From Pleodorina starrii (Eukaryota; Chlorophyta; Chlorophyceae; Chlamydomonadales; Volvocaceae), in assembly GCA_030267565.1 (NCBI GenBank), contig BRXU01000019.1, positions 2,034,501 through 2,098,500 on the forward strand: DNA of 64,000 bases, written 5' to 3'. This document shows, piece by piece, positions 36,262 to 48,822 of the stretch. How positions within the stretch are numbered: the stretch's first letter is position 1; every line of letters starts with the position of its first letter. The notes below the pieces were generated by a model, which worked only from the letters and a program-made list of their open reading frames with translations, was not told the DNA's origin and made no database searches. A program made the translations under genes and the position numbers.

Positions 36262-37287
36262 TATCTGGACGGGGTCAACTTAGTCCAACCAACGTAACTT
36301 GTCACTGTAACTGTAATTGACCATAAACGCGGAACTTAAGTATCCCAAAAAAAGCTCGCTGGGAGCCTTCGCCTACTGGTTACGTCTTTCCAAGACTTGA
36401 CTTCCCGTCCTGCATTTTATCCACTGCGGATGACAATAATCCTAGCTCACGATTAATGCAATCATTTGACGCAGTTCATGGCCAACGGTAACTATGTTTG
36501 CCACCAATAGAAGGGCTCGCCGTACTGATCGGTTATAGTAACGGTTAATAGTGGAAGAAGGATCGTTGCGGACGCCCAGAAGAGTTGGGCAGCGCGTCAT
36601 AGAACATGCCGCGTCTGTGCCATGCTACAAGAGCATATGACTCACCCAAGGAAGCCCTGGCGCCAAATGTCTTGGGCAAGCAAGCTGTTTTTCGCTCACA
36701 TCGAACAGCCCGCTATTTCATTAGTAACGCCCAGGTTGCTTTTACTTCGAAGTCCTGTAATTTTTCGTACCCACTTAAGTATGCTGTTGACCATGATAGC
36801 TTCGATCCGTATGCCGCCGGCCCACGGTACGTAACCGCCCAAGTTCGAAAGCCGTGAGACTTTGGCCTCCCTACAGAAACGCCATATCTGTGTTACAGAT
36901 ATTAGTAAGTCATTTACAGGACCGCAGCCATATAAATCGCTCTTTTCGAAAGCTGGTCCCAAACCAGCGCAGCAGCTCGGCCTGTTGAGAACAACACCCA
37001 ATCACGGCCCATTATCCAGGGCCCCAAAGGCTGTCCGTCCGACGACAAGACCGACGCAGACCTCCGCCCTTGGTATAATCAGTAGCCGGTAACAACCTCA
37101 CAGCACCGTCCACGAACAGCCCCAGACCCCATATGCCCCAGTTTGCTAATCCTGTTGCGGCGGGTTCACAAGCGCCTGATTGCGTTGCCCCAAACCGCCA
37201 AGTGCGAAATGCGCAATGCACCCGTAAAAACACAACCAACCCTCGAAACCGGAGTGCGCATTGCGTTCGAAAGCATCGAAGGTAGGC
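36262..37287. other. Intergenic region, minus-strand genes
   Basis: About 1 kb holding the promoter of the repeat-protein gene and the 3' UTR of NOP58. Minus-strand TGTAA sites at 36914-36918 and 36892-36896 are 370-395 nt past the NOP58 stop. No coding segment is supported. Confidence 0.5.
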
Positions 37288-40200
37288 TTACTCCTCCGCC
37301 TTCTTCTTCTTCTTATCCTTCTTCGCCGCCTTCTCCACCTGAAGCAAGGGCCGCGAAGGGAAAATACGGTAGGCGGCGGAAGGACCATCACGCGTGATAA
37401 TAACGTGTTTCGAAATTTAGGCACCGTGGGCAAATGCGACAAGCTGCAGCGGCACCGCTCGACACGCAGGACCGGGAACTCACCCCGTTCGCCTCTCCGT
37501 CCGCCACCTTGGCCTTCTTCTTTTTGGGCGCCTCCTCCTCCGCTGGCGCGGGCGCCTCCTCCTCCACGACCTTCTTCTTCTTCTTTTTCGGCTGCTCCTC
37601 CTCCGCTGCCGGCGCCTCCTCCTCCTCCGCCTTCTTCTTCTTCTTGTCCTTTTTCTCCTGCACGGCCAGAGTGTCAGCGGTAGGAGTTCAGATGTAAGCA
37701 TAGGCAATGCGGTGAAGGCACGAGGAATGACACACCGCCACATAAGCACTGCCGCGCTGCGTGTGGGCGGCGAAGCACCTTGGGCTCATCCCAGCCCAGA
37801 GCATACACAATGTGCCCCAAAGGGAAACCAGACCGCCCCATACCTTCTTGTCTGCGGCTGCTCCATCCACCACATCAGCGTCCGCGTTGTAGGCCTTTGG
37901 CTGCGTTGCAAGCGCCGGCGTGGCCCCTTGCCGCGCCTTGTCGTACTTGGCGGGCTGCTCCTTGCCCCTCGAGGTGCCCGCCTCAGATCCGAGCAGCTTG
38001 CCCTCCAGTTGCCGCAGCCGCGCTTCAACCTGTGAGGCCATGCGCCCAACCAGGGGAGTTTCATCGTGCTTGTAATGCTAGTTACAGCAACGTGCATCTA
38101 TCTCGGCGGGCTGCGTGGGTCGAGAGGGCTATCGCTTAGTCTTGCGCGACTTCTACGCACACGCTGACATCACATCACTGCATGAAAACATAACGCCCGG
38201 GTCGATGGCGGTTCAGAGTGGACTGAACCGGACATGCTGAAACGGCCCCAATATTAAGGCTTCGGCTACGGCCACCTGACCGCGCTCAATCCCAGACAAC
38301 CACGCGGTGGAAATACATTTGTGACAGCGCCACGCATGGGTGGCTTTTGCCAAGTTAGCAGGCGTTTCGGCCGGGAGCTATTTTTATGCAATGCGAAACT
38401 GGTACGGGTTTGCAACCCGGAGAATGCACTGACATACCCCGATGCCACCCATTTTCTACCGCGGATTCCTTGGTCGCACCCTACCTCCGTTCCATACTTC
38501 CAGCCATTCTCCCTAATTCTCCTATGGAAATCCGCCGCAGCCTCCAATGCACACCATGTAGAACATCCCGTCCGCGCGCGCCGCCCACCCTTGCGCCTGA
38601 TCACCCAGGCCTTTCCCTTCCTGACCACTGTACCGCCCCGCCGCTGAGGCGCCCCTATATCATCGCCCACAATCCGAAGGCCTGTCATGCCCACGCGCAC
38701 CTTCTGCCGCGCCTCCACGCCCACGGTCGCGTCGTTGGTATCGCCCAGCGCGTCCACCCTGATCGCCAGCGAGCACTTGGCCGCCAGCACGCGGCTGATC
38801 TTGCCCTTGTACTTGGGCGCCGACTGCCCAATGAGCGACGCGTGGTAAATGAGCCCGTACTTGGGCGTCTCGTGCTTCGTCTTCAGCGCCCGGAACAGTG
38901 CCTTCTCCGCGCCCAGAATCTGCACCGTGCTGGCGGGCTGCTTGGCCAGGTTGATCAGGCTGCCGGCGTGCGCAATCAGGCGTGCGCCCACCAGCTCGCC
39001 CACCAGGACCGTAAGGTTGGGCGCCACCGCGTTCATGCGGTTGCGCAGGTACTCGAACAGCTGACCGCGGTACTCCGACAGCGCGATCACCTGGTTGGCC
39101 AGGTCCTTGATGTTGTCCAGGTCCGACTCACTGATGTCGGTGCCCATGGAGACCTGAGCCGTGGCCTTGAGTTGGCCCTCGACCTCCTCCTCCAGGGTGC
39201 CCGAAAAGTCGAGATTCTGCGCCTGGTCGCGCGTGCCCATGAACAGTACGGCCTTGGCGTACTGGATGTTGTCAGTGACGATTTTGGTCATCTCCGGGAA
39301 GTGCCAGCCGTACCACTCGCGCACGCGCATCGCATACGTGTTGAGCTCCTTGTCCAGGTCGTCCAGCAGGCCAATGGCCTGGACGATCATGGTGTCGACC
39401 TTGTCCGGGCTGAACTTGAGCTTGTATCGGGACAGGCTGTGGCTCAGACCCAGCGACATGGGCCGCAGGTCGGCGCCCGCCAGGCCGCTACGGAATGGAA
39501 GGAGGGAGCGGAGGGGGAAGCGAGGCGACACGGGTGGGTTGGACGAAAGGGGGGCGAGCCGGGTGGACTGGGCTGAAAGGGAGCGGGCCGAGTGGAGTGG
39601 GTGAAATAGAAGCAGGCGGATAGGTGGGATGGGCAACAGACTACCTAAAATAAATACCCGGTCGCGACCTCACCTGATGAGGCCGGTCAGCTGCTGGCGG
39701 ATGCCACGGCTCAGCTCCAGAACTTGGTTGCTGCGGGGTGTGACAGCCGTAGCACATGTTAGCGGTCAACCTGTACGGCAATGCCTGTCGTTGCAGGGGT
39801 GACACCCTTACCTCCACAGTACGTTCAGGCCAAGCTTCTCCTGGACAATGCTGCCCAGCTTTTTGTCCAGCACAGCGAGCTTCTCGTCCTCGGCCACATG
39901 CTTCTTGAGGAACTTCTTAAGCCCTGCGGCACGCCGACCGGATACCACTCAAGCCCTGGAACCGGTCCCAAAGCTGCCACGCAGAGCGACGCACCCTTGC
40001 TAAGCTTGCTGTCCACCAGAGCAGTGGCAGCGGCAAGAGCCTCAGTTGTGTTCTCGAACTTGCTGAACGCCTTCAGCTTTACAACCTGCAAGTAGGGATG
40101 CTTCCGGTGAGCCGCACCTCCCCGACAGCGCATACTTTCAAAACTACTGCGCCAGTAGCGCACCAACCTTCTGGGCTTGCTCGAGCGTTTGAAAGTCGCC

Positions 40201-40364
40201 GGCGATGTCCTGTGCGCAGCAAGTAAGCCGCCGCCGTTAGCAGCCGTCACGGCGCCGCCCAGTAAGGAAGCATAACAAATGCTCACTTCCGCCTCTTCTA
40301 TCTTCTTCTCCTTCAATACTTTGAAGAGGGCATAGCCAGCCGCTGTCTCAAAAAGCAAGAGCAT
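37288..40364 (-). CDS. NOP58: NOP58, box C/D snoRNP core protein
   Basis: Nucleolar core protein of box C/D snoRNPs, which guide 2'-O-methylation and processing of pre-rRNA with NOP56, fibrillarin and the 15.5K/SNU13 protein. Nine exons: 40287-40364, 40168-40209, 39995-40085, 39812-39923, 39674-39730, 38701-39487, 37844-38029, 37484-37657, 37288-37338; about 525 aa, near the animal length. The N-terminus reads [20 protein letters not shown]. The Nop domain (about residues 150-390) has [45 protein letters not shown] and [13 protein letters not shown]. The C-terminus is the family's Lys/Glu-rich tail (KKDKKKKK blocks), split over the last two exons. The start is fixed by the family's Met-Leu-hydrophobic N-terminus. 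Confidence 0.96.
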
Positions 40365-41779
40365 GATGCCGGAGTGTGTCGCGTGAGCTACGTAATAGAT
40401 TCCAACACAGTCAAACGAAGAAAGTATAATGTGCCAATCTTTTGCAAACAAGAAATAACTGTATCGGGCACGGCGATGAGACAAGTCGTCATGCGGAATG
40501 TTCGTCCAATCGTACAGGCGCGTACTACTTTTCCGTCGCCGACTAGTTTCGTTTAGTTTGCCGTCCAGTGAGCTTGTAACGGTAAAGTCATCCCATTCCA
40601 GCCAGACTACACTTTAGCCCATTTGAACTGACTGGATTGTGGCTTCTGGGGTACTTCTCAGCTAAGAAATGCGCATGTGCGCTTTGTAACTACGTTAACG
40701 TGCAAGGCCTTCTGGGACTGAGGGAGCACCGTTTGAGCGTGCCTGGCGCAAGGGTGGATCTGGACGACCCACGGGCACTTGCAAGGGAACAGGGCCATCC
40801 GCCCCCGAAAGCCGCCGGTCGGGGTACCAAGGCTTAACCGCACATCTGCGTGCCTGACCCTGTTTGCCCCTGCGCTTGCCGCGTCAGCCGATGCTGTCAT
40901 TTAATAAGTAAACTTGGTCGTTAACAGCCGCTGCACACGGTGTTCCCTGTCCCTAGCGCCAAGGCCCTTAGGGCCATTTACATCACATTTTAGCAATGGG
41001 CGCCTAGGGAAATGCCGTGAGGCATGAATGAACCGTTTCGCAGTGGACCCAAAAGTGCACTGCGCCTGTCACTGCTGCTGCCGAAGCCCCAACCGCGCAA
41101 CTCCACGTGACAGGACTCGACACGGAAAAGCCTAACTAAGGGGCAACCCACCATGTGGCAAGCGCCCACACCAGAGGAATAAGTACCATTCAGGGGAAAG
41201 GAGTCAACCAGGGCATCCCAAAAAGCCACCAGTAGGGGTATGCTGTGCTGTGCTGTACCGGCGTGCATGCTGTGTTGTGCATCGCGCTTCATTACGGGCG
41301 CTGCGTTAAGCCGGCGACCGTAACGCCCTTCATGTCATCCCCGCCGTCATGGCATGACGGGTAGCTGTTGCACGAAGACACCGCCACATGCTCTTCTTCC
41401 ATCCCCTCTGCTGTTTACCTTCGCTACTGTTGTCCAGTCGTGCGTTTTCCGGCAGTTCATTCACTTTCCCGCGCGACCCTGGACGAAGTGTTCAAACTGC
41501 AAGCCTTGCATTTAGGTTTTCAGCCGCTTGTGCACGTGGTGACGCGACAGCTCAGATAGCAAAAAGGTCAGACGGGAAAGCCTTACAAGGACGGCAGCAG
41601 CAATTAGAAAGTCCGGCACACCAGCACCATGGACCACCAATTGCCTTTAAGAGGCGCCACAGGCAAGCAAATGGACGCCAATAACCTTGCTGACATCGCC
41701 ATCTGACGGATCAGCCCTGTGCTAAGATACCACTCAGGTGTGCCTCTTGCCAACGCCAAGCGAAACCAACAGCCCGCGA
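40365..41779. other. Intergenic region between NOP58 and KRI1
   Basis: About 1.4 kb containing the NOP58 promoter and the KRI1 3' UTR. Short open frames occur, none with a recognisable domain. I see no RNA gene. Confidence 0.5.
41583..41587 (-). terminator. TGTAA poly(A) signal of KRI1
   Basis: TGTAA on the minus strand about 193 nt past the KRI1 stop codon. Confidence 0.55.
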
Positions 41780-44700
41780 TTACTGCTCCCCCGCTGTGGC
41801 GGCGCCCAGCTCCGTGCGCTTGCTCGCGCGCTTCTGCGAGCGCTTCAGGTTCTTCCGCTGCGCCCGCGACAACCCATCCGCCGGCCCCTCCGCGCCGCCT
41901 CCTTGTGCGTCTTGCGCCTGCCCGTCCCGCTTCCGCTTCTTGCCCTCGCCGCTGGCCTTTGCGACCCACGGCTCCTTTTTGAGCGTGGGCACCGCATACG
42001 ACGCCAGGCGCGCCTGCTTGGGGTCCAGCTGCGGTCGCGCCTCCTTATAGCCCTGCCGCTTGCCTTGGCGCTCCGCACCGCCGTGCCCAGCAGCCTGCGA
42101 AGGCTCATCCGCCTGCTTGCGCTTTTTGCCGCGCCCTTCGCCGCCGGCCTCCGCCTCCGAGCCAGGGCCGGGGCCGGCCTTCTCACCGCCGTCGGCAACG
42201 CGCCCCTGGCCCTTCTGGCGCGGCTCACCTGACCGCCCCTTGTCGCGCGGCTGCTGCGCCGCGCCGGGCTCCTTACCCGTGGACCCGTCGGCCTTGGCAC
42301 TGCTCGGGCCGGGGCCTGCCGCTGCCGTCTCTCCCTCGGCCCCGCGGTCGCTGCCGCCATCTCCCTTTTCGCGCCACCGTTGGCCGCCCTGGCGGCTGCC
42401 GCCCTTGGTCCACTCGCGCTTCTTGTATTGACGTCTCGGGTGCTTGGAGTTTGCTGCGTATGCACGACGGACAGAGATGCCAACTGGATCACGAAAGGCA
42501 CAGCCAGCCATGCACATGAAGGCAAGACTACAACCCAGACCGCGCGCTGCTGGCAGGAACCGCCTGCGCGTCCACGCCGAGTACCGCGGCCATTGTTGGC
42601 GGCTTTCTTTCCGGCAATCAGACAAATGAGCGCTTTGCGTTACCACATTACGTTAAGCCTAGACGACCCATTCCAGGTGCTAAATCGAGTTTTGCAAGTA
42701 CCACGCAGGACACAATGCCAGTTCGTTGCGCAGACTCCCCAACCGAAAGCGCGACTCCTTTTCGTTGACGCAAAACCCAACCCAGTAGCCCGGCCGGGAG
42801 AGGGCCACCACTCTCGCTCACCAATCTCGCCCTTGACCATCTCCAGCGCCTTGTAGTTGGGTCGCAGCTTGCTCAGGTCGTCGCGGTAGGGTGCCAGCCG
42901 CTTGATGCCCACCACCTGGTTGAGCGACTTGTCGTCCAGGCGCAGGATCTCATCCACGCTCAAACCAAACGTGCTCGCGGGCACCTGGTGGAGAGTGAGA
43001 ACAGCGGGGTGGGCGGTCGGCGCCACGGGCAAGGGGCATGGAGATGGCCGCGCTATACACTTTTGTATGGACACACCAGAAGGCTGCAGCGTCAAGGCAA
43101 GCACAGCCGCCGACCGACCGAACGTAGCCCCTGGCTACCGTATGTGGCTGATGTAACGCGATGGCCCGGCGGGTGCCAGAGCGCAGCACGGCAGAACATG
43201 TCGAAACGTCACCAAACGAGTGTCGAAGTTCCGGACCGAGTGCACACACCGTCCAGCTCGCTCGCTCGCACAGTAACGACTCCTCACCAACCCGTGCGCA
43301 CCTCCTTGTAACGGAACCGCGTCTTTATGCCCGCCACGTTGTCCTCATAGTCCAGCTTGTAGTACTCCTCAAGCAACCGCTGCAGCTCGGCCCGCTGGCG
43401 GGCCACCGCCTCCGGGCTGGGGGCCGCGCCGACGTCGTCGCCCTGGCGAGCACCACCGGGCGCGGACAAGTATAAAACTAGCAGCAGCGCGCTCGACAAC
43501 ATGAGGAAAGAGCAACACGGCAATAGGTGTAAGGCCGCTCCGTCGGCCCGGAGTCTCAATTAGGGTGGCTGCGGAAGCGACGCAACTTGGGTAGGCCTAC
43601 CTCCACCTTCCTGGGCGTGAAGCTTCAGAGTGGATTGCTTCGCCCCGACTGACTGACACTAAGATACCAGGGCAGGATCACCCGGGCCTAGGACCTTGGG
43701 TCCAGCAGCATCCCTAGATGCGCACCCGGCCCGCGAACGCCGGCCCGGGCCCAGCCCGCCCGGATGCGCCCGCACAGTCCCCACCCACCTCCGGCTCCTC
43801 GCTTAGCGCATCCACCTCCTTCATTTTGCGCTGGAGGGCCCGGAAGCGCACCCCGCCCTCGCCGCCGTCCCCATCGTCGCCATCGCTGTCGTCCATGTCC
43901 TCTCCCAACAGGTCCAGGTCATCCTTGAGGTCACCCAGGTCTTCCTCAGCCTGCAGCTCGGAGCGGGAGGGTGCCAGGAGCCCGGGAATAACTGCCTGGT
44001 TGCACGTCACACCTGAACCTCACCCCGGGGGTCATTCACCATCCGCAGCGGGGGGGGGGCACATCAAGACGAACAGTGAGGCCACCGCTACTGCCCTAAG
44101 GTCGGCTTGCTTTGGTCTTCCATAATCCGAGCCCCCCAAGGCACGTGGGCTGAGGCAGCTCAGCGCCGCACGGCAGCCGTGGACGGCTTGCCCCCTTCCC
44201 CACGGCACCATTTCCGACCCAGACTCGTGCCGCACCGCATAATAGTCGTCGTTGAAGGCGGCGGCCATCTTCTTGTCCCACTCCTCCGGGTCAAAGTCCC
44301 CTTCGAGCATGTCGTCCAGCGAGGTTGCGGCCGGGGCGGCCGCACCGGCCACGTGCCGCAGCTTGTCCAGCCTGCGTGTATGCCATTAGAAGGCGTGCTG
44401 TCATGGCGCCGTCAACAATCCTAGGGCCAGCATCGCCATGCCGCTACATGTGACGCTGCAATCGCGCAATACGTGCAGCCGCGCGCACAAATTTCCGTGA
44501 CACGCGCACGTGCACAGGCACACCGTTGCAGTGATACTGCAGCGCTTTCCCGAACGTGTCACCGTCGCGACCGCTTCGGCCTGGCACGGAAGCTCTCTCA
44601 CCACGGCGCAGCGCGTATCACTCACTTGCCCTCGATCTCCTGTTTTTTGAGGTTCTTGAGCCGCTTGACCTCCTCTCGCTCCGCCTCCGCGGCCTCCTCC

Positions 44701-47700
44701 AGGCGCTGCTTCTTGGCATCACGCTGCCGCTTGCGCTTGTCGTCGGGCTTGCGCACAACGCCCTCGATGTTGCGCGGGTGCGTGATGATGCGGTCCGCGC
44801 CCGGCTCTTCGTACCTGGGGGCCATAAGACGCGCGCGCATCCCAACGGCGGCCATGAAGCCGCGGCCCAAAAGCAGCAACAAACAAGAGCACTGTCACAT
44901 CGTCCACATCGCCGACGGGCAGGTCAGGCAAGAAGCGCAGGGACGCGCCGGTACTTATCCCTCACGGCCACCAACGGACAAGTCCCCCCACCTTGGGACT
45001 CCTTCACAAAGACTGCCAGAACCTGAACACTTCCAGACCCTGACGGCGGTCCGGCCCACACAGTCCGGCCCGCACGTCAAAGCTCCCACCTGAAGTTGTA
45101 CTTGGCCTCGAACGCGTCCATCTGGCGGAGGTACCTCTCGTCCTCCTCATCGTCCACGTCCTCGCTGCCCGCCCCAGTGCCGTCATCGCCGTCATCGCCA
45201 TCGTCGCCCACCACCTCACGGTAGCTGGGCACGTAGTCGTCGTCCCGGTCCACCCAGCCCTGGTGGTTTGGGGATGTGAACGTGCGTGCAGAGGGGCCCA
45301 TGGTCGGGTGGCAACCTAGTGTGCGCGAGGGAGCGCGCCTTGTAAAAGCGCTCGATTATTACCGTGTATTGCGAGTATTGCGAGTGACTGCAAGGCGTGG
45401 GAAGGCGGCGTAAAGCCTACGTGAGGAAGCGGGCGTGCTGGGCTTGTTGGCAGCGTGACACTGCTTACACACACGGTTACGCAGCTTCTCCTGATGATAC
45501 ACACGCACACGCTTGCGCATACCTTGTTGACAATGTATTCCTTCAGGAACTTGTCATCCGGGTTCAGCTCTGACGCCGTGCCGAAGTACGCCTCAATGAG
45601 CTGCGGGGGAAGACGGAAACTGCGGTCAAGGCAGGCAACGTACCGCAGCCACAGGCGCAGCAATCCGCCCGTGCCCATCCCAAACTTCCACGGTGCACAG
45701 CCTCTAGTCGACAGAGCCGACGGGTGAGCCAAGAGTTCCCTGTGCACCGTGCCCGCCAGTGACGTGTGATGGGTGCGGCGGCGCTGCGACACCGCCTCAG
45801 CTCTGCATCGCTGCCGTGCCGTGACAGTCATGCAGAAATCGCCCTCCATGACGCATCCAAATGAATTGCTCCTGCGCGGCGCGCCACCCAACAACAGCCA
45901 TGCTAGGGCCCACAAACAAGACCCACCGAATGCAAGAATGTAACCTTAACACGGACTAGCGCACCTGCTGGAACTGGGCCCCCTTCTTGCTGCCCTTCTT
46001 GGCGCCCTTCTGCTTGGGGTCATCAGCTTGCTCCGCGTCTTCATCGGCGTCCTCGTCATCGCTTTCAGCACCGCCGCTCTGTCCTTTGGACCTCAGGCGC
46101 AGCACGCCGTCTGCCTCTTCGCCCTCGACAGCTTCCTGTGCCGCACCAGTTCGAAGCGGGGACGCCGGGTCGTGGGCAAACCGCAACACGCTATCTTATC
46201 GCTTGCCCGCAGCACGACCTTGAAAGGGCCTTATCAGTCGGGAGACAGAACGCCCGGAGTCATTCCGTCCAGGAGAGGGCATACCATGGAGCGATGGCCC
46301 AGTTTTAGAATCCGTCACACGAGACAAGTGCGTGCAAGGGCACAACATTGTTGAAAAAAGCCCCGATGATGCGCCCTAGCAGTGCAAACCGTGACCCAAA
46401 TACGGGCTTACTAAATATAAGGCGCCTTAGGCCATACCCACACGCAGGACTTGCCACGCCCACTTCCGCAGCTGCATACGGCCCCCCCGGACTTCGCGGC
46501 CGAACTCACCACCGCTGCCTCCAGGAAGGCCGCCCGGAGCGCCTCCTGCTCGTGGTCGTACGCCTTGGGGTGGCGCTTCTTGCCGTCCTCCCGGCCGCGG
46601 CCCGTATCCTCGTCGTCGCTGCTGTCTCCGCCGGGTCCGTGTTCCAAGGCCTGGCCCAAGGGTGGGGTGCACCGAGGAGGCGTCGGCGACAGCAGAGCAG
46701 AATATGCGTAGAGAGCAACAGCACAGCGCAGCTGGACATCTGCAGCAACGAATCACGTAATCACGACCCCTCGGGACGGCCACGGTCCCTTCCAAAGGCC
46801 GCCGCTTCGGGCCAGCCCTCGTGTATCTGATCGCCACTCATACTCCACTGCGGTCGACACGCACTGCCAAAGGCATTACTGTCCTCCGACGGGCGCACAG
46901 TTCGCCAGCCCCAGCCCGGGCCCGGGCCACAGCGGCCCGCCGCACCTGCTTTGCGATCATGTCCTTCAGGTACATCGGCCTGGCTTTTTTGGCCCCCGCC
47001 TTGCCGCCCGGCCCGCCGTCCGCGCCGTCGTCGCCCTCCTCTGCCCCCTCCTCGTTGAAGAACTGCACGTCCTTCTCGTAGATGGAGGGGTCCTGCTTGC
47101 GGATGCGCAGGAGCGTGTCAAAGATTTTGGCCTCCACCTCCTCCGGGATGTCGCCGTCGTCCTGCGGCCAGCAGCACACACCCAGCCAATATATCGGGAG
47201 CGGCGTATCGTGGCATATCGCGGTGGCGCAGCCATATAAATTCGCGCCTGCTGGGGAGCAGCACAACGTGCGCACGCAGAGCAGATCCGAGCACGTGCTG
47301 ACGGCAGGGCCACACAGTCCCTAGCCCATGCGGGAGCCTAGACGGTGTGGTCGGAATTACGAATCCATGGCATATGTGGGTCCAGGGACTTGTACGTACA
47401 CGGGCTCCAGTAACGAAGGGCAAAGATGGCCCTCTGCCGCGCCTGGGCCACTCCCAAGACGCCAGCCGTGGTCGCAGCGTACCGCCGTTGCATCTCTCGA
47501 GCCAGCTCTACCGCAATGGTGGCTGGCCCATCAACATCGGACAGGCCGTTCCAAGAGGTCATGACCGCCCATGTAAGGCGGCCGAATCGCGGGTTAGGCA
47601 AGGGCCCAACCATGCTTTCGGTGGTGACGGGGTAACGCTGCGACCACGTCTACTGGAAGTCTGAAGGCTTCCCAAGCTCGCCCGCCGTACCTCCTCTTCG

Positions 47701-48451
47701 TCGTCAGAACTATCACCATCCTCCCGAGGCGGCAGCTCCTCTCCCGCGGCTTTGGCGGCTTCACGAGCGATCTGGTGAAGGGACGGGGCCACACAGGCAT
47801 TGAGACACATCCTCCTTTGCGGCCACAGCTCAGGGTAGCACGGCTGACTCCATGAGACATAACACTTCCTGCTGCACGAACAGGACGCACGTTATCACAT
47901 GGATCACCATCGCCCGCCATGTACATTTCTGATGGCACACAGTACAAGGTGTCAGCGTCGCCGTACACAGCGAGCCCCCGTATGCCGGTGGGCAACAACG
48001 CAAACTGCGCGCTTACGTCGCTCGCTGGCACATGCTCTGTCACACCTGTCGACAACACCTGTCTACAACTAAAGCACGACCGCAGCAACCCAATCTGGTC
48101 GCTGACCCGGGCGCCCGAACAGCCCAGGGGTCGCAACACCCCCGTTCGACCCCTCAGCACTTACCTTCCGAGCTAGCTTTTCGGCTTCCTCAGGATATTT
48201 GCTCTGAAGACGATGCAGTTCCTCGCGCCGCTTGTTGTGCTGCGTGCGGAAAACCGGCCGTCAGCCGCCGTATTCGTGACACTGAACTGCACGATGGCGG
48301 CGGCGCGCAGCACGAACCCTAAAATGATGGTACCTACTTCAAAGCGCGCGGCGAACTCTTTATTGACGCGGATGCCAAAGTCTCCCGGCCCAGCGCCGCC
48401 GATATCGTCGTCATCAAGCAGATTTTTCTTTCTTCTTTTTGCGTCTGCCAT
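41780..48451 (-). CDS. KRI1: KRI1, 40S ribosome biogenesis protein
   Basis: Nucleolar protein of the KRI1 family, needed for early 40S subunit assembly with KRR1. Fourteen exons: 48338-48451, 48165-48239, 47691-47771, 46946-47161, 46510-46650, 45965-46135, 45523-45600, 45090-45259, 44626-44814, 44236-44371, 43789-43950, 43302-43442, 42822-42984, 41780-42453; all phases agree, about 836 aa. The N-terminus has KRRKKNLLDDDD and FGIRVNKEFAARFE. Central motifs are RKQDPSIYEKDVQFF, DKFLKEYIVNK, FEAKYNFR, RNIEGVVRK and EGDFDPEEWDKKM. The conserved C-terminal domain (about residues 510-615) shows LLEEYYKLDYEDNVAGIK and FGLSVDEILRLDDKSLNQ. A long Lys/Arg/Gly-rich tail follows. Acidic Asp/Glu runs between motifs are normal for the family. 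The acceptor at 43950 has an in-frame alternative 6 nt upstream. Confidence 0.94.
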
Positions 48452-48822
48452 CACTGTTACTTGCTGTAAAGTCGTTCGGCCTCTTATGCGTGCGAAGATT
48501 GTCGCAGGGTGAGGTAGTTGAAACAATAAAAAAGGATTTCAGCAGAGCTATATGTAAGAATTTTTCTGCCCATAATTCGGTCTCAGTGCCATTTAGAAAA
48601 TGAGAAAAAATAACTACCGTGTAGTTCCGTACACCCAAAGTGACTTTCAGACCGTGCAACGCACAATGCAGAGACGTGCAGAAATAATGCTTATATGCTT
48701 GTTGAGCGAATTATCATAGATGATGCCTGCGGCGCTGTGACCTCGTGCGTGTTTCGGTTCCCGGGCTCGTCCTACATAATTGCACCAACTTTGCAACCAG
48801 GCGTGCTGTCTAGCTACTTCTC
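48452..48822. promoter_or_regulatory. Divergent promoter, KRI1 and otubain
   Basis: 371 bp between the two start codons, transcribed outward on both sides. AT-richer than the exons. Adenine/thymine runs are present but no motif was recognised. Confidence 0.45.

Noticed and set aside
38030..38700. Possible intronic box C/D snoRNA in the long NOP58 intron
   Set aside because: NOP58 introns often host snoRNAs, and TGATGT-like and CTGA strings occur, but no pair had proper box C, box D, spacing and terminal stem.
38386..39576. 396-codon plus-strand ORF opposite NOP58
   Set aside because: It lies exactly antisense to the conserved Nop-domain exon. GC-rich codon bias in the real gene leaves the opposite frame free of stops. 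The translation has no recognisable domain.
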